From NCBI GenBank assembly GCA_965247615.1, contig OZ252022.1, forward strand, positions 620,001-684,000: DNA of 64,000 nucleotides, given 5' to 3'. Shown here piece by piece: positions 55,468-64,000 of this stretch. Source of the DNA: G965197715 sp965247615 (GTDB lineage: Bacteria; Chloroflexota; Dehalococcoidia; Lucifugimonadales; UBA1127). Below the pieces are notes generated by a model. It had not been told where the DNA came from. It worked only from the letters and a program-made list of their open reading frames with translations, and did not search any database. Every line of letters starts with the position of its first letter. Position 1 is the stretch's first letter. A program made the translations under genes and the position numbers.

Positions 55468-56424
55468 ATGAGTGAGAAGCGCATCGGCGTGGCCGTCCAG
55501 GGCGGCGGCGCCTCGGACGTGCTCGATGGAATTCGTCAGGCTGAGGAGCTGGGAATCGCGGCGGCGTGGCTCACCGCGGGGGGTGTCAACCGGGACTCCA
55601 TGAGCGTGCTCGCCGCCGCCGCCGTGCAGACGATGGAGATTGCTCTCGGCACCTCCATCGTCCCCACCTGGCCCCGCCATCCCATCGCTCTGGCCCAGCA
55701 GGCCCACGTGCTGGCCCAGTTCGCCCCGGGGCGCTTTCGCCTCGGCGTTGGCCCCGGCCACAAGGGGAACGTTGAGGGCAGGTACGGCCTCGAGTTCAAG
55801 GCCCCCCTGGGACACCTCCGAGAGTACGTCCAGATCCTCAAGGCCCTGCTGGGCTCCGGCGCCGTGGAGTTCGACGGCAGCTACTACCACGCCCACATGA
55901 GCACCGACGAACCCGTGGACGTGCCCGTGATGATCTCATCGCTGCGCCGCGCATCCTTTGAGCTCGCCGGCGCGGAGGCCGACGGCGCCATCAGCTGGGT
56001 GTGCCCAGGGACCTACCTGCGCGACGTGGCCCTGCCCGCCATGCAGGCCGGCGCCGAGCGCGCCGGCCGCGCGGCGCCGCCCCTGGTCGCCCACGCCCCC
56101 GTCTGCGTCCATGACGACCCGGAAGCCGTGGCCGCTGTGGCCAGGGAGCAGCTCGGCGGCTACCCCCGCCTGCCCTTCTACAATCAAATGCTCCAGGACG
56201 CGGGCTTTCCGGAGGCGTCCCAAGGCGCCTGGAGCGACGCCATGCTGGAAGCGGTCCTCCTCTCCGGAGACGAGGCCAGGGTCGAAGAGCGGCTCCGGGA
56301 GCTCCTGGCCTTCGGGGCGACGGAGATCATCGTCACCCCCGTCGCGGCGGGCGCCGACCGGGGAGCCTCCCTCGACAGGACCCTGCGCCTCGTGGCGCAC
56401 GTCTCCAGCTCCCTCGACGACTGA
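55468..56424 (+). CDS. LLM-class flavin-dependent oxidoreductase
   Basis: 318 residues, luciferase-like monooxygenase TIM barrel. Motifs: AVQGGGASDVLDGIRQAEELGIAAAWLT, IALGTSIVPTWPRHPIALAQQA and FAPGRFRLGVGPGHKGNVEGRYGLEF. LREYVQILKALLGSGAVEFDGSYY follows, as in F420- or FMN-dependent members. It probably oxidises or reduces a small molecule using FMN or F420. No neighbour indicates the substrate. A TATACT lies at 55365-55370, without a clear -35 box. Confidence 0.88.
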   Translation: MSEKRIGVAVQGGGASDVLDGIRQAEELGIAAAWLTAGGVNRDSMSVLAAAAVQTMEIALGTSIVPTWPRHPIALAQQAHVLAQFAPGRFRLGVGPGHKGNVEGRYGLEFKAPLGHLREYVQILKALLGSGAVEFDGSYYHAHMSTDEPVDVPVMISSLRRASFELAGAEADGAISWVCPGTYLRDVALPAMQAGAERAGRAAPPLVAHAPVCVHDDPEAVAAVAREQLGGYPRLPFYNQMLQDAGFPEASQGAWSDAMLEAVLLSGDEARVEERLRELLAFGATEIIVTPVAAGADRGASLDRTLRLVAHVSSSLDD

Positions 56425-56453
56425 AACGCGGGCGGCGCCGTCCGCCATTCCCG

Positions 56454-56963
56454 CTAGAGCCCCGCGTCCCTGTACTTCTGGGCCTCCTCGAAGACGCCGC
56501 GGGCGTTCTCCCGCATCATCGCGAGTTGGGACGCGGTGACCGGGCCCTTGACGCGGCCCGGCACGCCCGTGACGAAGGAGCCGTCCGGCACGTCGATTCC
56601 GGCCAGGACGACAGCGTTGGCGCCGATGAGGCAGCCCTCGCCGACGCGGGCGTGCTCCAACACCGTGCAGTTGTTGCCCAGCAGTGAGTCCTTGCCTATG
56701 TAGCTGCCGTGGACCACCACCCCGTGGCCGATGGTGACGCCCTCGCCGATGGTCAGGGGGTCACCCGAGGCGTGGACGACGGAGCCGTCCTGGACGTTTG
56801 CGCTGCTGCCGATGCGGATGGGCACGTCGTCGCTGCGGACTATGGCGCCGGGCCACACGCTGGCGTACTCGCCAACCTCAACGTCGCCGACCACGTACGC
56901 CAGCTCGCTCACAAAGGCGGTGGCGGCGATCCGAGGGCTCTTGCCGTTCATGCTGCGGAGCAC
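56454..56963 (-). CDS. Gamma-carbonic anhydrase-like hexapeptide protein
   Basis: 169 residues from GTG at 56963, supported by GAGGTG 7 nt upstream. The left-handed beta-helix is visible from repeated hexapeptides. Three His match the zinc ligands: SVVHASGDP, TIGHGVVVHG (two). GEYASVWPGAIVRSDDVPIRIGSSANVQDGSVVH is the family signature. Members include carbonic anhydrases and inactive structural relatives (YrdA, PaaY). Activity is not certain. Confidence 0.88.
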   Translation of the reverse strand: MLRSMNGKSPRIAATAFVSELAYVVGDVEVGEYASVWPGAIVRSDDVPIRIGSSANVQDGSVVHASGDPLTIGEGVTIGHGVVVHGSYIGKDSLLGNNCTVLEHARVGEGCLIGANAVVLAGIDVPDGSFVTGVPGRVKGPVTASQLAMMRENARGVFEEAQKYRDAGL

Positions 56964-57236
56964 GGGGGTTCACCTCGTTCAGGCTGGTTTCGCGGGCCCT
57001 GGGCGGCGGGCATCCGTGGTCCCGCGCGCCCATCACCGGGGGTCGAAGTCCCGGAAGGGGACCCCGCTCAAATGCTACCGCCTGCCCTGACCCCGCGCCA
57101 AGGCCCTCGCTGGGAAGATGGAGGGGCCGCCACCGGGGTCCGAGTGCCATTTGCCGGTAGGGAATGCTACAATAGACCACATCCGCTGCCCGGCGGCGCT
57201 TTTCAATCCTTGCCCCCAGTGAAATGGACCCTGGCT

Positions 57237-57857
57237 ATGTCCAAAGGACCTGCCCCAAGAATCCTGCTGCTGGGCGGCGCATCCGGTACCGGGAAGACCA
57301 CTGTGGCCAACGCCCTGGTCCATGAGCTGGGTTTGGCGCACCACATCAGCACCGGGTTCGTCCGGGAAGTGGCGCAAGCAGTGATGCCCCCCGAACAGGC
57401 GCTGCTGCTCCGGAGCTACACTTTCGACGCTTGGCGCCTCGTTCAAGCGTCGGAACCCAGCGGGCGAAAGGTCTTCGATGGCGCCATCGCCCAGGCTCGC
57501 GTGCTCCTGCCCGCCATGGAGGCGTGCATCCTGCGCTCCGTCCGCGAGGGGGCGTCCCTGATCGTCGAAGGCGCCCACGTGCTCCCGGGCATCTACGACC
57601 ACGCGGCGCTGGGCGTGTCCCTCTTCTGTGTCCTCGACGTGCCCGACCGCGCGACACTCATTGAGCGCGTTCAGGGCCAGACCCACAGCCGGCGAGTCCT
57701 TGCCCCGGAGCAGATGGACTCCATCATTGAGCTCCAGGACGAGTGCGTACGACAGGCCCGGCAACGGGGGGTCCCCGTCGTGGAGAACGTGGATCTCTCC
57801 AACGCGGTGACGAGCATCAAGGACCTCCTGGCCGCTGGAGCGGGCGCCCCTGTGTAG
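57237..57857 (+). CDS. P-loop kinase, 2-phosphoglycerate-kinase-like
   Basis: 206 residues from the ATG at 57237; a GTG at 57219 is an alternative. Walker A reads LLLGGASGTGKTTVANALVHELGL. ISTGFVREVAQAVMPPEQALLLRSYTFDAWR and GASLIVEGAHVLPG resemble the kinase core of archaeal 2-phosphoglycerate kinase and related AAA_33-type kinases. The phosphate acceptor cannot be read from sequence. The inositol-phosphatase-like gene follows 104 nt downstream. Confidence 0.7.
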   Translation: MSKGPAPRILLLGGASGTGKTTVANALVHELGLAHHISTGFVREVAQAVMPPEQALLLRSYTFDAWRLVQASEPSGRKVFDGAIAQARVLLPAMEACILRSVREGASLIVEGAHVLPGIYDHAALGVSLFCVLDVPDRATLIERVQGQTHSRRVLAPEQMDSIIELQDECVRQARQRGVPVVENVDLSNAVTSIKDLLAAGAGAPV

Positions 57858-57961
57858 CCGGCCTGGCGGTGTCGCCTTGCCAACAGGTGATGAAGGAGAT
57901 TCGAGTCCCGGTGCAGACTCCCGGCGGCCAGGCGGAGCCGTAATAGCTCAAAGCGAGGCCC

Positions 57962-58921
57962 ATGTCCTTGGATGACAAAGAGCTGCAAGAGATCGAACGC
58001 CAGGTCGCGGAGCTGGCGTGGAACGTCGGCGGCATCCTTCTTGACCACTTCCAGAAGGAGTCCCTCCACGTCGAGTACAAGGGGAAGCAGCAGGGAGACG
58101 ACCCGGTCACCGAAGCCGACCACCGCGCCGAGACGTACCTGAAGGACGAGCTGGCCCGCCGGTTCCCCCACCATGCTATCGTTGGCGAGGAGGGCGCCGG
58201 AGAGGGCACCAGCGCCGCGCCCCTCACCTGGGTGGTCGACCCCCTGGACGGCACCACCAACTTCCTCAACGGCCTGCCATTCTTCGCCTCCTCTCTGGGG
58301 TTGGTGGAGGACGGCGTCCCCGTCGTCGCCGCACTGTTCGTCCCCTGGCCTACCGGCGCAAGGGGGAGGGTGTTCCATGCCCGCGCCGGCGGCGGCGCGT
58401 GGGAGGATGGCCGGCCCCTCAGCGTGGCTCAATACGCCTCTCCCGTCCCCGGGCGGATGGTGGTCCTGCCCACCTTTCGCGCCGGCCCCTTCCGCGCCAG
58501 GGACGGCCTGGCGCGGACGCCCGGAGAGCGGCGCAGCGTCGGCAGCACCGCCTACGAGCTGGCCCTCGTTGCGGACGGCAGGTACCAGTACGCCGTCTTT
58601 GGCGCGCCGAAGTCCTGGGACGTCGCCGCCGGAATCCTCCTGGTGCAGGAGGCACAGGGCCGCGTCGTGACCCGGGAGCGGGGCGGCGGCGGCTGGCGCG
58701 CGTTCACTACCTTCGCCTCGGACAAGGAAGCGGGGCCGCCGGGACAGAGCACCCTCCGGAAATGGGCCGGCGTCATCCTGGCGGGAAGTCCGGAGATGAC
58801 CGAGTACGTCAGCCGGGAGCTCTACCTCATCAACCCCGCCGTCAGGCGCACCAAGGCCTGGGTGGGCTCACAGGCCTCGCGAGTTGGACAGGCTGCCCGC
58901 TCCCTGCTCCCCCGCGACTAG
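57962..58921 (+). CDS. Inositol monophosphatase family protein
   Basis: 319 residues. The metal-binding motifs are intact: VGEEG, WVVDPLDGTTNFLNGLPFFASSLGL, and SWDVAAGILLVQEAQGRVV with GSTAYELALVADGRYQYAVFG. Members hydrolyse inositol-1-phosphate, fructose-1,6-bisphosphate or PAP. The C-terminal 50 residues extend beyond the usual fold. It converges with an SCO1664-type kinase gene, which hints at phospho-inositol or a related sugar phosphate. Confidence 0.9.
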   Translation: MSLDDKELQEIERQVAELAWNVGGILLDHFQKESLHVEYKGKQQGDDPVTEADHRAETYLKDELARRFPHHAIVGEEGAGEGTSAAPLTWVVDPLDGTTNFLNGLPFFASSLGLVEDGVPVVAALFVPWPTGARGRVFHARAGGGAWEDGRPLSVAQYASPVPGRMVVLPTFRAGPFRARDGLARTPGERRSVGSTAYELALVADGRYQYAVFGAPKSWDVAAGILLVQEAQGRVVTRERGGGGWRAFTTFASDKEAGPPGQSTLRKWAGVILAGSPEMTEYVSRELYLINPAVRRTKAWVGSQASRVGQAARSLLPRD

Positions 58922-58994
58922 GTGCCGCCGCGCCCCGGCGACGCGGACGCGACGCGGGACGGTCCCCCACGGCAGTCCGCGCTCCCCGGTACCC

Positions 58995-59744
58995 CTACAC
59001 CATCGGCCAGGGCCAGGACCTGCGCGCCGACGGAGGCTCCGGGAACTCGGGATGCCGCACCAGGAGCTCCACCCGCTCCTTCAGCGCCGCCACCTCCCGC
59101 GGGTGCAGCAGCTCTTGGACCTCCGCCGCCACGGCGCTCTCCGAATTCAGAAGGCCCAGCAACGCCTCGAGATCGTGCAGCATGTCAGGCGGAATCGGCT
59201 CTCCCGCGTAGTCCCAGATCACCGTGCGCAGCTTGCCCTCCTCATGGAAGGTCAGGCCGTGGTCGACACCCCAGACACGGCCCTCCTTCCCCAGCAGACA
59301 GTGACCCGACTTTCGGTCTGCGTTGTTGGCCAGCAGGTCGAAGAGGCACATGCGCTGAAACTCTGCCGGGAACTGCTCCCGGAGCGTGAAGTAGTGCTCC
59401 CGGGGCTCGTGCTCGACATAGCGCTGAACCGCGCCGACCCCGTACGGCCCGTCACGGACAACCGTCGTTGGCACGAAGTCCCAGCCAAGGGCCTGGGTCA
59501 CGACGTACGTGGCGCGCTCGCGGCGGTACAGCGTCCCGTTGGGGAAGTCCCACAGCGGCGCCTCCCCCCGGCACGGCTTGTACATTGCCAGCCCCTCCCT
59601 GCCCTCCCCGTCCCGGAGCTGCACGACGAAGGTGTAGTTGGACGCCCGAGGATGCAGCTGCTGCGCAACCATCTCCCCTGAGGTCAGGAGAGCCAGCAGC
59701 TGCTCGCCGTCGCCCTGCGATGCGTGAATCTCGGCGTCTGCCAT
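58995..59744 (-). CDS. SCO1664 family kinase-fold protein (PI3/4-kinase-like)
   Basis: 249 residues. LHPRASNYTFVVQL, GLAMYKPCRGEAPLWDFPNGTLYRRERATYVVTQALGWDFVP, LFDLLANNADRKSGHCLLG and VWGVDHGLTFHEEGKLRTVIWDYAGEP match the SCO1664 family. The Lys, the catalytic loop N-A-D-R-K and a later V-D-H (metal-binding Asp) resemble the PI3/4-kinase fold. The substrate is unknown. The family is best known from Actinobacteria. Confidence 0.85.
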   Translation of the reverse strand: MADAEIHASQGDGEQLLALLTSGEMVAQQLHPRASNYTFVVQLRDGEGREGLAMYKPCRGEAPLWDFPNGTLYRRERATYVVTQALGWDFVPTTVVRDGPYGVGAVQRYVEHEPREHYFTLREQFPAEFQRMCLFDLLANNADRKSGHCLLGKEGRVWGVDHGLTFHEEGKLRTVIWDYAGEPIPPDMLHDLEALLGLLNSESAVAAEVQELLHPREVAALKERVELLVRHPEFPEPPSARRSWPWPMV

Positions 59745-59868
59745 GGCGCCAACTCCTCTCCGGCGTACGCATCGGGTCTGGCCGGGCCGCGCAACCGTGC
59801 GGGGCTTGAGCCATTAGACCCAGAGCTTTGACTGCCGGTCAAGGGGTGCCGCGGTCCCGCCTGCCCCC

Positions 59869-60004
59869 GCCGCCACCTCGCAACCTTCCCCTGCATGGCC
59901 GTCGCGCCAGCGACCCGCGCACCCACGCCCACCCCCGCCACTCCCCCACACCCCTGCCGCCACCCCGCAACCTTCCCCTGCGTGGCCGTCGCGCCAGCGA
60001 CCCG
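59869..60004 (+). repeat. Dispersed repeat family 2, two direct copies
   Basis: Copies at 59869-59917 and 59957-60004 are nearly identical over 48 bp, 88 bp apart, just upstream of the MMPL gene. Each ends with the hairpin core GTCGC-gcca-GCGAC. The same unit occurs at 7924-7970 (reverse), 63545-63577 and 63680-63711. Confidence 0.85.
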
Positions 60005-60029
60005 CCCGTTCATTGCATACAATAGACCC

Positions 60030-62228
60030 ATGCTCTTTCGCCTGGGCCTCCTGGTCGTGCGCTTTCGCTGGCTCGTCGTGGTCATGTGGGCCGTCGTCCT
60101 AGCGCTTGCCCTCCTTTTCGCGCCCCGGGCGTCGTCGGTGCTGAAGGGCGGCTTCGGCGACGCCGACGTGGAGTCGCGCCGCGGCCTCGAGCTCATGACC
60201 GACCGCCTGGGCGTCCCGGAAGCCAGCCTGACCGTCCTCTTCAGCAGTCCGACCCTGGAGGCCGCCGACCCTGCCTTCGTCGAGGAGATGCAGCGCGTGC
60301 TCCGGCCCCTGGAGGCGCTTCCCGAGGTGCCGCGCGTCATCACCCACTACGGCTCTGGCAATCCGGCCCTCGTCTCCCGCGACGGCCATGCGGCGATGGC
60401 CCTGGTGCTCCTGGACGTCGGCATCGACGAGGCCATCGACCGCTACAAGGAGTTCAGGGCCAGGATAAGCTCCGACCGCCTGGATATCCAGGTCACCGGC
60501 GGCGTCCCCATCTTCTCCGACCTCAACGACGCCAGTACCCGCGACCTGCGTCGCGCGGAGATCATCGTCTTCCCCCTGGTGCTCATTGCCCTCGTGGTCG
60601 TCTTCGGCAGCGTCGTCGCCGCCGGCCTGCCCCTGGCCATGGGCGGACTCGCCGTCGCCGTTACCCTCGCGCTCATCTACGGAGTGGCCCAGCTCACCGA
60701 TATGTCCATCTTCGTGCTCAACATCATCACCCTTCTGGGTGTCGGCATCGCCATCGACTACTCCCTCCTTGTGGTGAGCCGCTTCCGCGAGGAGCTGCTC
60801 TCCCGCCCCAGGGATGAAGCCGTGGCCGTCACCGTCGCCACGGCGGGACGCACGCTCTTCTTTTCCGGCGTCACCTCCGCCGCCGGGTTCTCCGGGCTCT
60901 TCCTCTTCGAGTACATGATGCTGCGATCCCTGGGCGTCGGAGGAATCCTGGTGGTCCTCCTCTCGATGGCCCTGTCCCTCACCCTGCTTCCGGCCCTCCT
61001 GGCCATACTCGGCCATCACGTCAACGCCCTGGCCGTCTTGCCCGCGCGACCGGACCGCGCGGGCGTCTGGGGGAGCGTAGCCCGCGGGGTCATGCGCCAT
61101 CCCATGCTGGTGAGCGTCCCCATCGTCGTTGGTCTTCTGGTCCTGGGGCTGCCCTTCCTGGATGTGAAGCTGGGCGCCCCCTGGGCCTCCATCCTGCCCC
61201 GGGAGTCGGAGGCGCGGCGAGGTTGGGACTCCCTCTCGGAGCGCTTCGGCCCCGGGGCAGCCTCACCCATCCTTGCAGTGGTCACCGCTCCCGTTCCGAT
61301 TGGCCAGGCCCCCGATCTCGTGGGACGGCTCTACGACTACGCCCGCGTTCTCCAGGACGACCCCCGCGTGGAGCGCGTCGAGAGCATCGTCACCGTGCGT
61401 CCGGAGATCACCAAGGCCCAGTACCAGCGCATCTACGCAGAGCCCGCACTGGTCCCGTTTCCACCCATGGGGGACATTCTGCCCCGCCTGGCATACGGTG
61501 ACACGACCGTCCTGCGCATCTTCGAGGCCCAGGCCCCTCTCAGCGACACCAGCAAGGAGCTCGTCCGCCATATCCGGGCCACGGCCCCCGGCGATGGCGT
61601 GGAGGTCTATGTCACCGGGGCCACGGCGGACATCATGGACGCCGTGGAAGTCTTGTACAGGGACTTCCCCAAGGTCATCGCCTATATCCTGGCGACCACG
61701 TTCCTGGCCCTCCTCTGGCTCTTCCGCTCCCTTGTCCTATCGCTGAAGGCGGTGCTGCTGAACGGCTTGAGCGTCTTCGCCAGCTACGGCGCTCTGGTAT
61801 TCGTCTTCCAGCAGGGCCACTTCCAGGGTCTCTTGGGGTTCACCGCCCAGGGGGTCACCGAGGTCACCGTTCCCATCCTCATGTTCTGCCTCCTCTTCGG
61901 CATCAGCATGGACTATGAGATCTTCCTGTTGAGCCGGATCAGGGAGTTCTACGCGGAGACGGGCGACACCGCCGCCAGCGTCGTCATGGGCTTGGAGCGG
62001 ACGGGGCGCGTCATCACCAGCTCATCCCTCATACTGGTGGTGGTGCTGGCTGCCATCGCCACGGGGGACGTCGTGCTGGTCAAGGCCCTGGGCGTCGGCA
62101 TGGCCGTCGCCATCTTCCTGGACGCGACCCTCGTGCGCGTGTTGCTGGTCCCGGCGCTGATGCAGATGCTGGGCAGGTGGAACTGGTGGCCCTCTATGCC
62201 TGTCCCCAGGAAGTCAGTGGCCAAATGA
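60030..62228 (+). CDS. MMPL/RND family exporter
   Basis: 732 residues from the ATG at 60030. Two six-helix halves, each with a periplasmic loop after the first helix. The RND proton-relay motif GxxxDY is present in both halves: GVGIAIDYSLLVVSRFREELL and FGISMDYEIFLLSRIREFY. RTLFFSGVTSAAGFSGLFLFEYMMLRSLG is a typical MMPL stretch. It resembles actinobacterial MmpL and hopanoid/lipid exporters; the cargo is unknown. It overlaps the M28 peptidase start as ATGA. Confidence 0.9.
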   Translation: MLFRLGLLVVRFRWLVVVMWAVVLALALLFAPRASSVLKGGFGDADVESRRGLELMTDRLGVPEASLTVLFSSPTLEAADPAFVEEMQRVLRPLEALPEVPRVITHYGSGNPALVSRDGHAAMALVLLDVGIDEAIDRYKEFRARISSDRLDIQVTGGVPIFSDLNDASTRDLRRAEIIVFPLVLIALVVVFGSVVAAGLPLAMGGLAVAVTLALIYGVAQLTDMSIFVLNIITLLGVGIAIDYSLLVVSRFREELLSRPRDEAVAVTVATAGRTLFFSGVTSAAGFSGLFLFEYMMLRSLGVGGILVVLLSMALSLTLLPALLAILGHHVNALAVLPARPDRAGVWGSVARGVMRHPMLVSVPIVVGLLVLGLPFLDVKLGAPWASILPRESEARRGWDSLSERFGPGAASPILAVVTAPVPIGQAPDLVGRLYDYARVLQDDPRVERVESIVTVRPEITKAQYQRIYAEPALVPFPPMGDILPRLAYGDTTVLRIFEAQAPLSDTSKELVRHIRATAPGDGVEVYVTGATADIMDAVEVLYRDFPKVIAYILATTFLALLWLFRSLVLSLKAVLLNGLSVFASYGALVFVFQQGHFQGLLGFTAQGVTEVTVPILMFCLLFGISMDYEIFLLSRIREFYAETGDTAASVVMGLERTGRVITSSSLILVVVLAAIATGDVVLVKALGVGMAVAIFLDATLVRVLLVPALMQMLGRWNWWPSMPVPRKSVAK

Positions 62229-63466
62229 GCTCTGCCAAGGGTCTGACCGCACGCTTCCTTTCCCCGGCACTGGCCCTGCTCCTCCTGGCCGCGGCCTGCA
62301 GCGCACCCTCGCCGGCCCCCGCTGCGCCGGAAACCGCCGCCGGTCCCGCGGAAACACGGATGCTGGCGCACATGCGTCACCTGGCCGTGGAGCTCGGCCC
62401 CCGCGACCTGGAGTCCGGCGGCGAACGCCGCGCCGCCCTGTACCTTGCGGACACCCTCCGGGGCCTCGGGTACGCCACGACCGTCCAGGAGTTCCCCATC
62501 ACCCGCTACGATCCGGCCTCGCGGGTCGGCCTGTTGGCCCCCGAGAGCCGGGACCTCCGAGCGCTCCCACTGGAGGGCAGCCCCCAGGGCGACGTATCCG
62601 GGCTCCTGGTCGACGTGGGTCTCGGCACGGCGAACGACGTCGCGGCAAGCCCACTCGAGGGCAAGGTGGCCCTGATTCAGAGGGGGCGGATCCCTTTCCG
62701 GGAGATGGTCGATAACGCCGCCGCGGCCGGGGCCGTCGCAGCCGTCATCCACAACAACGAGCCCGGCATCTTCAGGGGCGTGCTGCCTCAGGGCGCGCAG
62801 GTCCCCGTCTTCGGCGTCTCCCAGCGGGAGGGCGAGGCCCTCAGGGAGCTCCTCCAGAGCGGGCCCGTTGACCTCAGCGTCCTGGTCCGCCGCGTCACGA
62901 TCATGAGCCAGAACGTCATTGCGGAGAAGCCCGGCGCCCCGGGCCCGATTGTCGTCGTCAGCGCCCACTACGACAGCGTCCCCGACACCCAGGGCGCCTC
63001 CGATAACGCCTCGGGGACGGCCATTGTCCTGACCCTTGCCGAGGAGCTCGTGGATGCGGCCCTGCCGTATACTCTCCGCTTCATTGGCTTTGGCGGCGAG
63101 GAGCTGGGCCTCTTTGGAAGCCGCCACTACCTTCAGACCCTGCCGCCCGATGAACAGGAGCGCATCGCCGCCGTGCTCAACTTCGACGCACTGGCCGAGT
63201 CGCTGCCCCTGGAGGTCGTGGGCGACAGCGCCCTCGCTGCCCAGGTCCAGGCCATCGACGAGGCGGTGGTCTTTGCCACCCTTCCTCCCGGCGTGGCCAG
63301 TGACCATGTCCCGTTCCTGCGTGCGGAAATCCCCGCCGTCACCCTCAGCACCGCGGGAATGTCGCTGATCCACACGCCCCGGGACACCATGGAAAACGTG
63401 CGCACCGAGCCCACCGTTCGCGCCCTCAGGCTGGGAATGCAGTACCTGGAGGGCCTCTCGTTCTGA
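62225..63466 (+). CDS. M28-family lipoprotein aminopeptidase with PA domain
   Basis: 413 residues. The signal ends in a lipobox, LLLLAAAC (Cys near residue 25), so it is a membrane-anchored lipoprotein. A PA domain lies at about 135-225 (LEGKVALIQRGRIPFREMVDNAAAAGAVAAVIHNNEPG). The M28 zinc site reads VVVSAHYDSVPDTQGASDNASGTA, GGEELGLFGSRHY, VLNFDALAES and LIHTPRDTMENV, with the expected His, Asp, Glu, Asp and His. It probably trims extracellular peptides. It is translationally coupled to the MMPL exporter. Confidence 0.92.
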   Translation: MSSAKGLTARFLSPALALLLLAAACSAPSPAPAAPETAAGPAETRMLAHMRHLAVELGPRDLESGGERRAALYLADTLRGLGYATTVQEFPITRYDPASRVGLLAPESRDLRALPLEGSPQGDVSGLLVDVGLGTANDVAASPLEGKVALIQRGRIPFREMVDNAAAAGAVAAVIHNNEPGIFRGVLPQGAQVPVFGVSQREGEALRELLQSGPVDLSVLVRRVTIMSQNVIAEKPGAPGPIVVVSAHYDSVPDTQGASDNASGTAIVLTLAEELVDAALPYTLRFIGFGGEELGLFGSRHYLQTLPPDEQERIAAVLNFDALAESLPLEVVGDSALAAQVQAIDEAVVFATLPPGVASDHVPFLRAEIPAVTLSTAGMSLIHTPRDTMENVRTEPTVRALRLGMQYLEGLSF

Positions 63467-63544
63467 ATCCGCCGCGATGCGTCGCACCGCCGGCCGCCCG
63501 GGCATCCCCCTCACGCCCTATGCCGGCGACCGCACCCAGCACAC

Positions 63545-63600
63545 CCTCCCCCCACAAAGCCGTCGCGCCAGCGACCCGTCATTCCCGCGAAGGCGGGAAT
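63545..63600 (+). repeat. Composite of family 2 and family 1 repeats
   Basis: A family 2 core (63560-63577) is joined without a gap to a family 1 palindrome at 63581-63600 (ATTCCCGC-GAAG-GCGGGAAT) and its 'ccagggtgg' flank. Confidence 0.8.
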
Positions 63601-63679
63601 CCAGGGTGGCAGGGAGGCCTGGGGCTCCTTCCCTTGCTCCCGCCCCCCATCTCCCCACGCTCCCCGTGGCCCTAGCACA

Positions 63680-63711
63680 CCCTCCCCTACATGGCCGTCG
63701 CGCCAGCGACC
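63680..63711 (+). repeat. Dispersed repeat family 2
   Basis: It matches 59885-59914 almost exactly (one A for G before ATGG), ending in the GTCGC-gcca-GCGAC hairpin. Confidence 0.8.
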
Positions 63712-63782
63712 GGATGACCGCGTGAGAACTCTGGCGCCTGCTGGTATAATCACCCGCAGCCTAGGGTCAGGAGACGAGCATC

Positions 63783-64000
63783 ATGACGGTGACTCAGGAG
63801 CAGTACCGCCAGGCGTGGGGCAAGTTTGCCACGGGCGTCAGCGTCATCACCACCGTCCGTGAGGACGGCGGCGTCCACCGCATGACCGCCAACGCCCTCT
63901 GCTCCGTCTCCCTGGACCCTCCCCTGCTCGTCCTCTGTGTCGGCCATCAGCGCAACACCTACCAGCACCTGAAGAGCAGCGGACGGTTCGGCATAAACTT
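63783..64000 (+). CDS. Flavin reductase-like domain protein (partial)
   Basis: The ATG at 63783 follows AGGAG; the gene runs off the right edge, with 72 codons visible. YRQAWGKFATGVSVITTVREDGGVHRMTANALCSVSLDPPLLVLCVGHQRNTYQHLKSSGRFGIN is the FMN-binding split-barrel start of flavin reductases. In the family these supply reduced flavin to monooxygenases or act alone on NAD(P)H and FMN. A TATAAT box lies at 63745-63750. Confidence 0.9.
   Translation, partial: MTVTQEQYRQAWGKFATGVSVITTVREDGGVHRMTANALCSVSLDPPLLVLCVGHQRNTYQHLKSSGRFGIN

Larger units (their letters stand above)
63467..63782. other. Repeat-rich spacer before the flavin reductase gene
   Basis: No gene is seen in this 316-bp stretch. 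It holds two family 2 repeats, one family 1 palindrome and, near its right end, a TATAAT at 63745-63750 that could be the -10 box of the next gene; no clear -35 box. Confidence 0.6.

Overview
The window is high-GC, densely packed bacterial DNA. It most resembles Chloroflexota, probably a Dehalococcoidia/SAR202-type genome. This placement is inferred from gene content: a 23S-5S rRNA unit with no 16S gene beside it, HspR and HrcA together, an SCO1664-type kinase, LarE/LarC, PAC2, a flavin-dependent LLM oxidoreductase, and Ig-like and PT-rich surface proteins. No database search was possible.

Layout. 1-3000: two exported surface proteins, the first cut by the window edge. 3050-4000: a cluster of short palindromic repeats around a small GIY-YIG nuclease gene. 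4061-6915: hrcA-grpE-dnaJ. 7035-11807: prmA, then lysE-type exporter, der and argF on the minus strand, then pcm. 12027-20573: a tetrapyrrole block with a MerR-like regulator, a fused siroheme decarboxylase (AhbA-AhbB), sirC, hemA, hemC, cobA-hemD, hemB and hemL, followed by Fe-type sod. 21512-27621: a GT20 synthase, meaB, an acyl-CoA ligase, a sulfite-oxidase-fold protein, DUF309 and a zinc-ribbon protein. 27678-30852: hspR-grpE-dnaK behind a consensus promoter with an inverted-repeat operator. 30976-34236 (minus): PAC2, HDAC-like, Mut7-C and phosphatase genes. 34482-37677: 23S and 5S rRNA. 37905-45292: S1-domain protein, clpC, radA, larE, larC. 45309-55237: three MFS transporters interleaved with an intact insertion sequence, a four-gene DUF1538-DUF1538-PII-CBS operon, an AT-richer DUF2971 gene and a broken methyltransferase/HNH relic. 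55468-64000: LLM oxidoreductase, gamma-carbonic anhydrase-like protein, P-loop kinase, inositol-phosphatase-like protein, SCO1664-type kinase, MMPL exporter, M28 lipoprotein peptidase and the start of a flavin reductase.

How the genes work together. The tetrapyrrole block could carry glutamyl-tRNA through ALA and uroporphyrinogen III to siroheme and then to didecarboxysiroheme, the first committed step of the siroheme-dependent haem route. The later radical-SAM enzymes are not in the window. The DnaK machine is divided between two loci, each with its own GrpE and its own repressor. The most promising under-described system is the DUF1538 pair with its PII and CBS partners at 48354-50628: two paralogous membrane subunits with two putative nucleotide sensors. 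Two families of dispersed palindromic repeats occur, and one is packed around the GIY-YIG nuclease gene.
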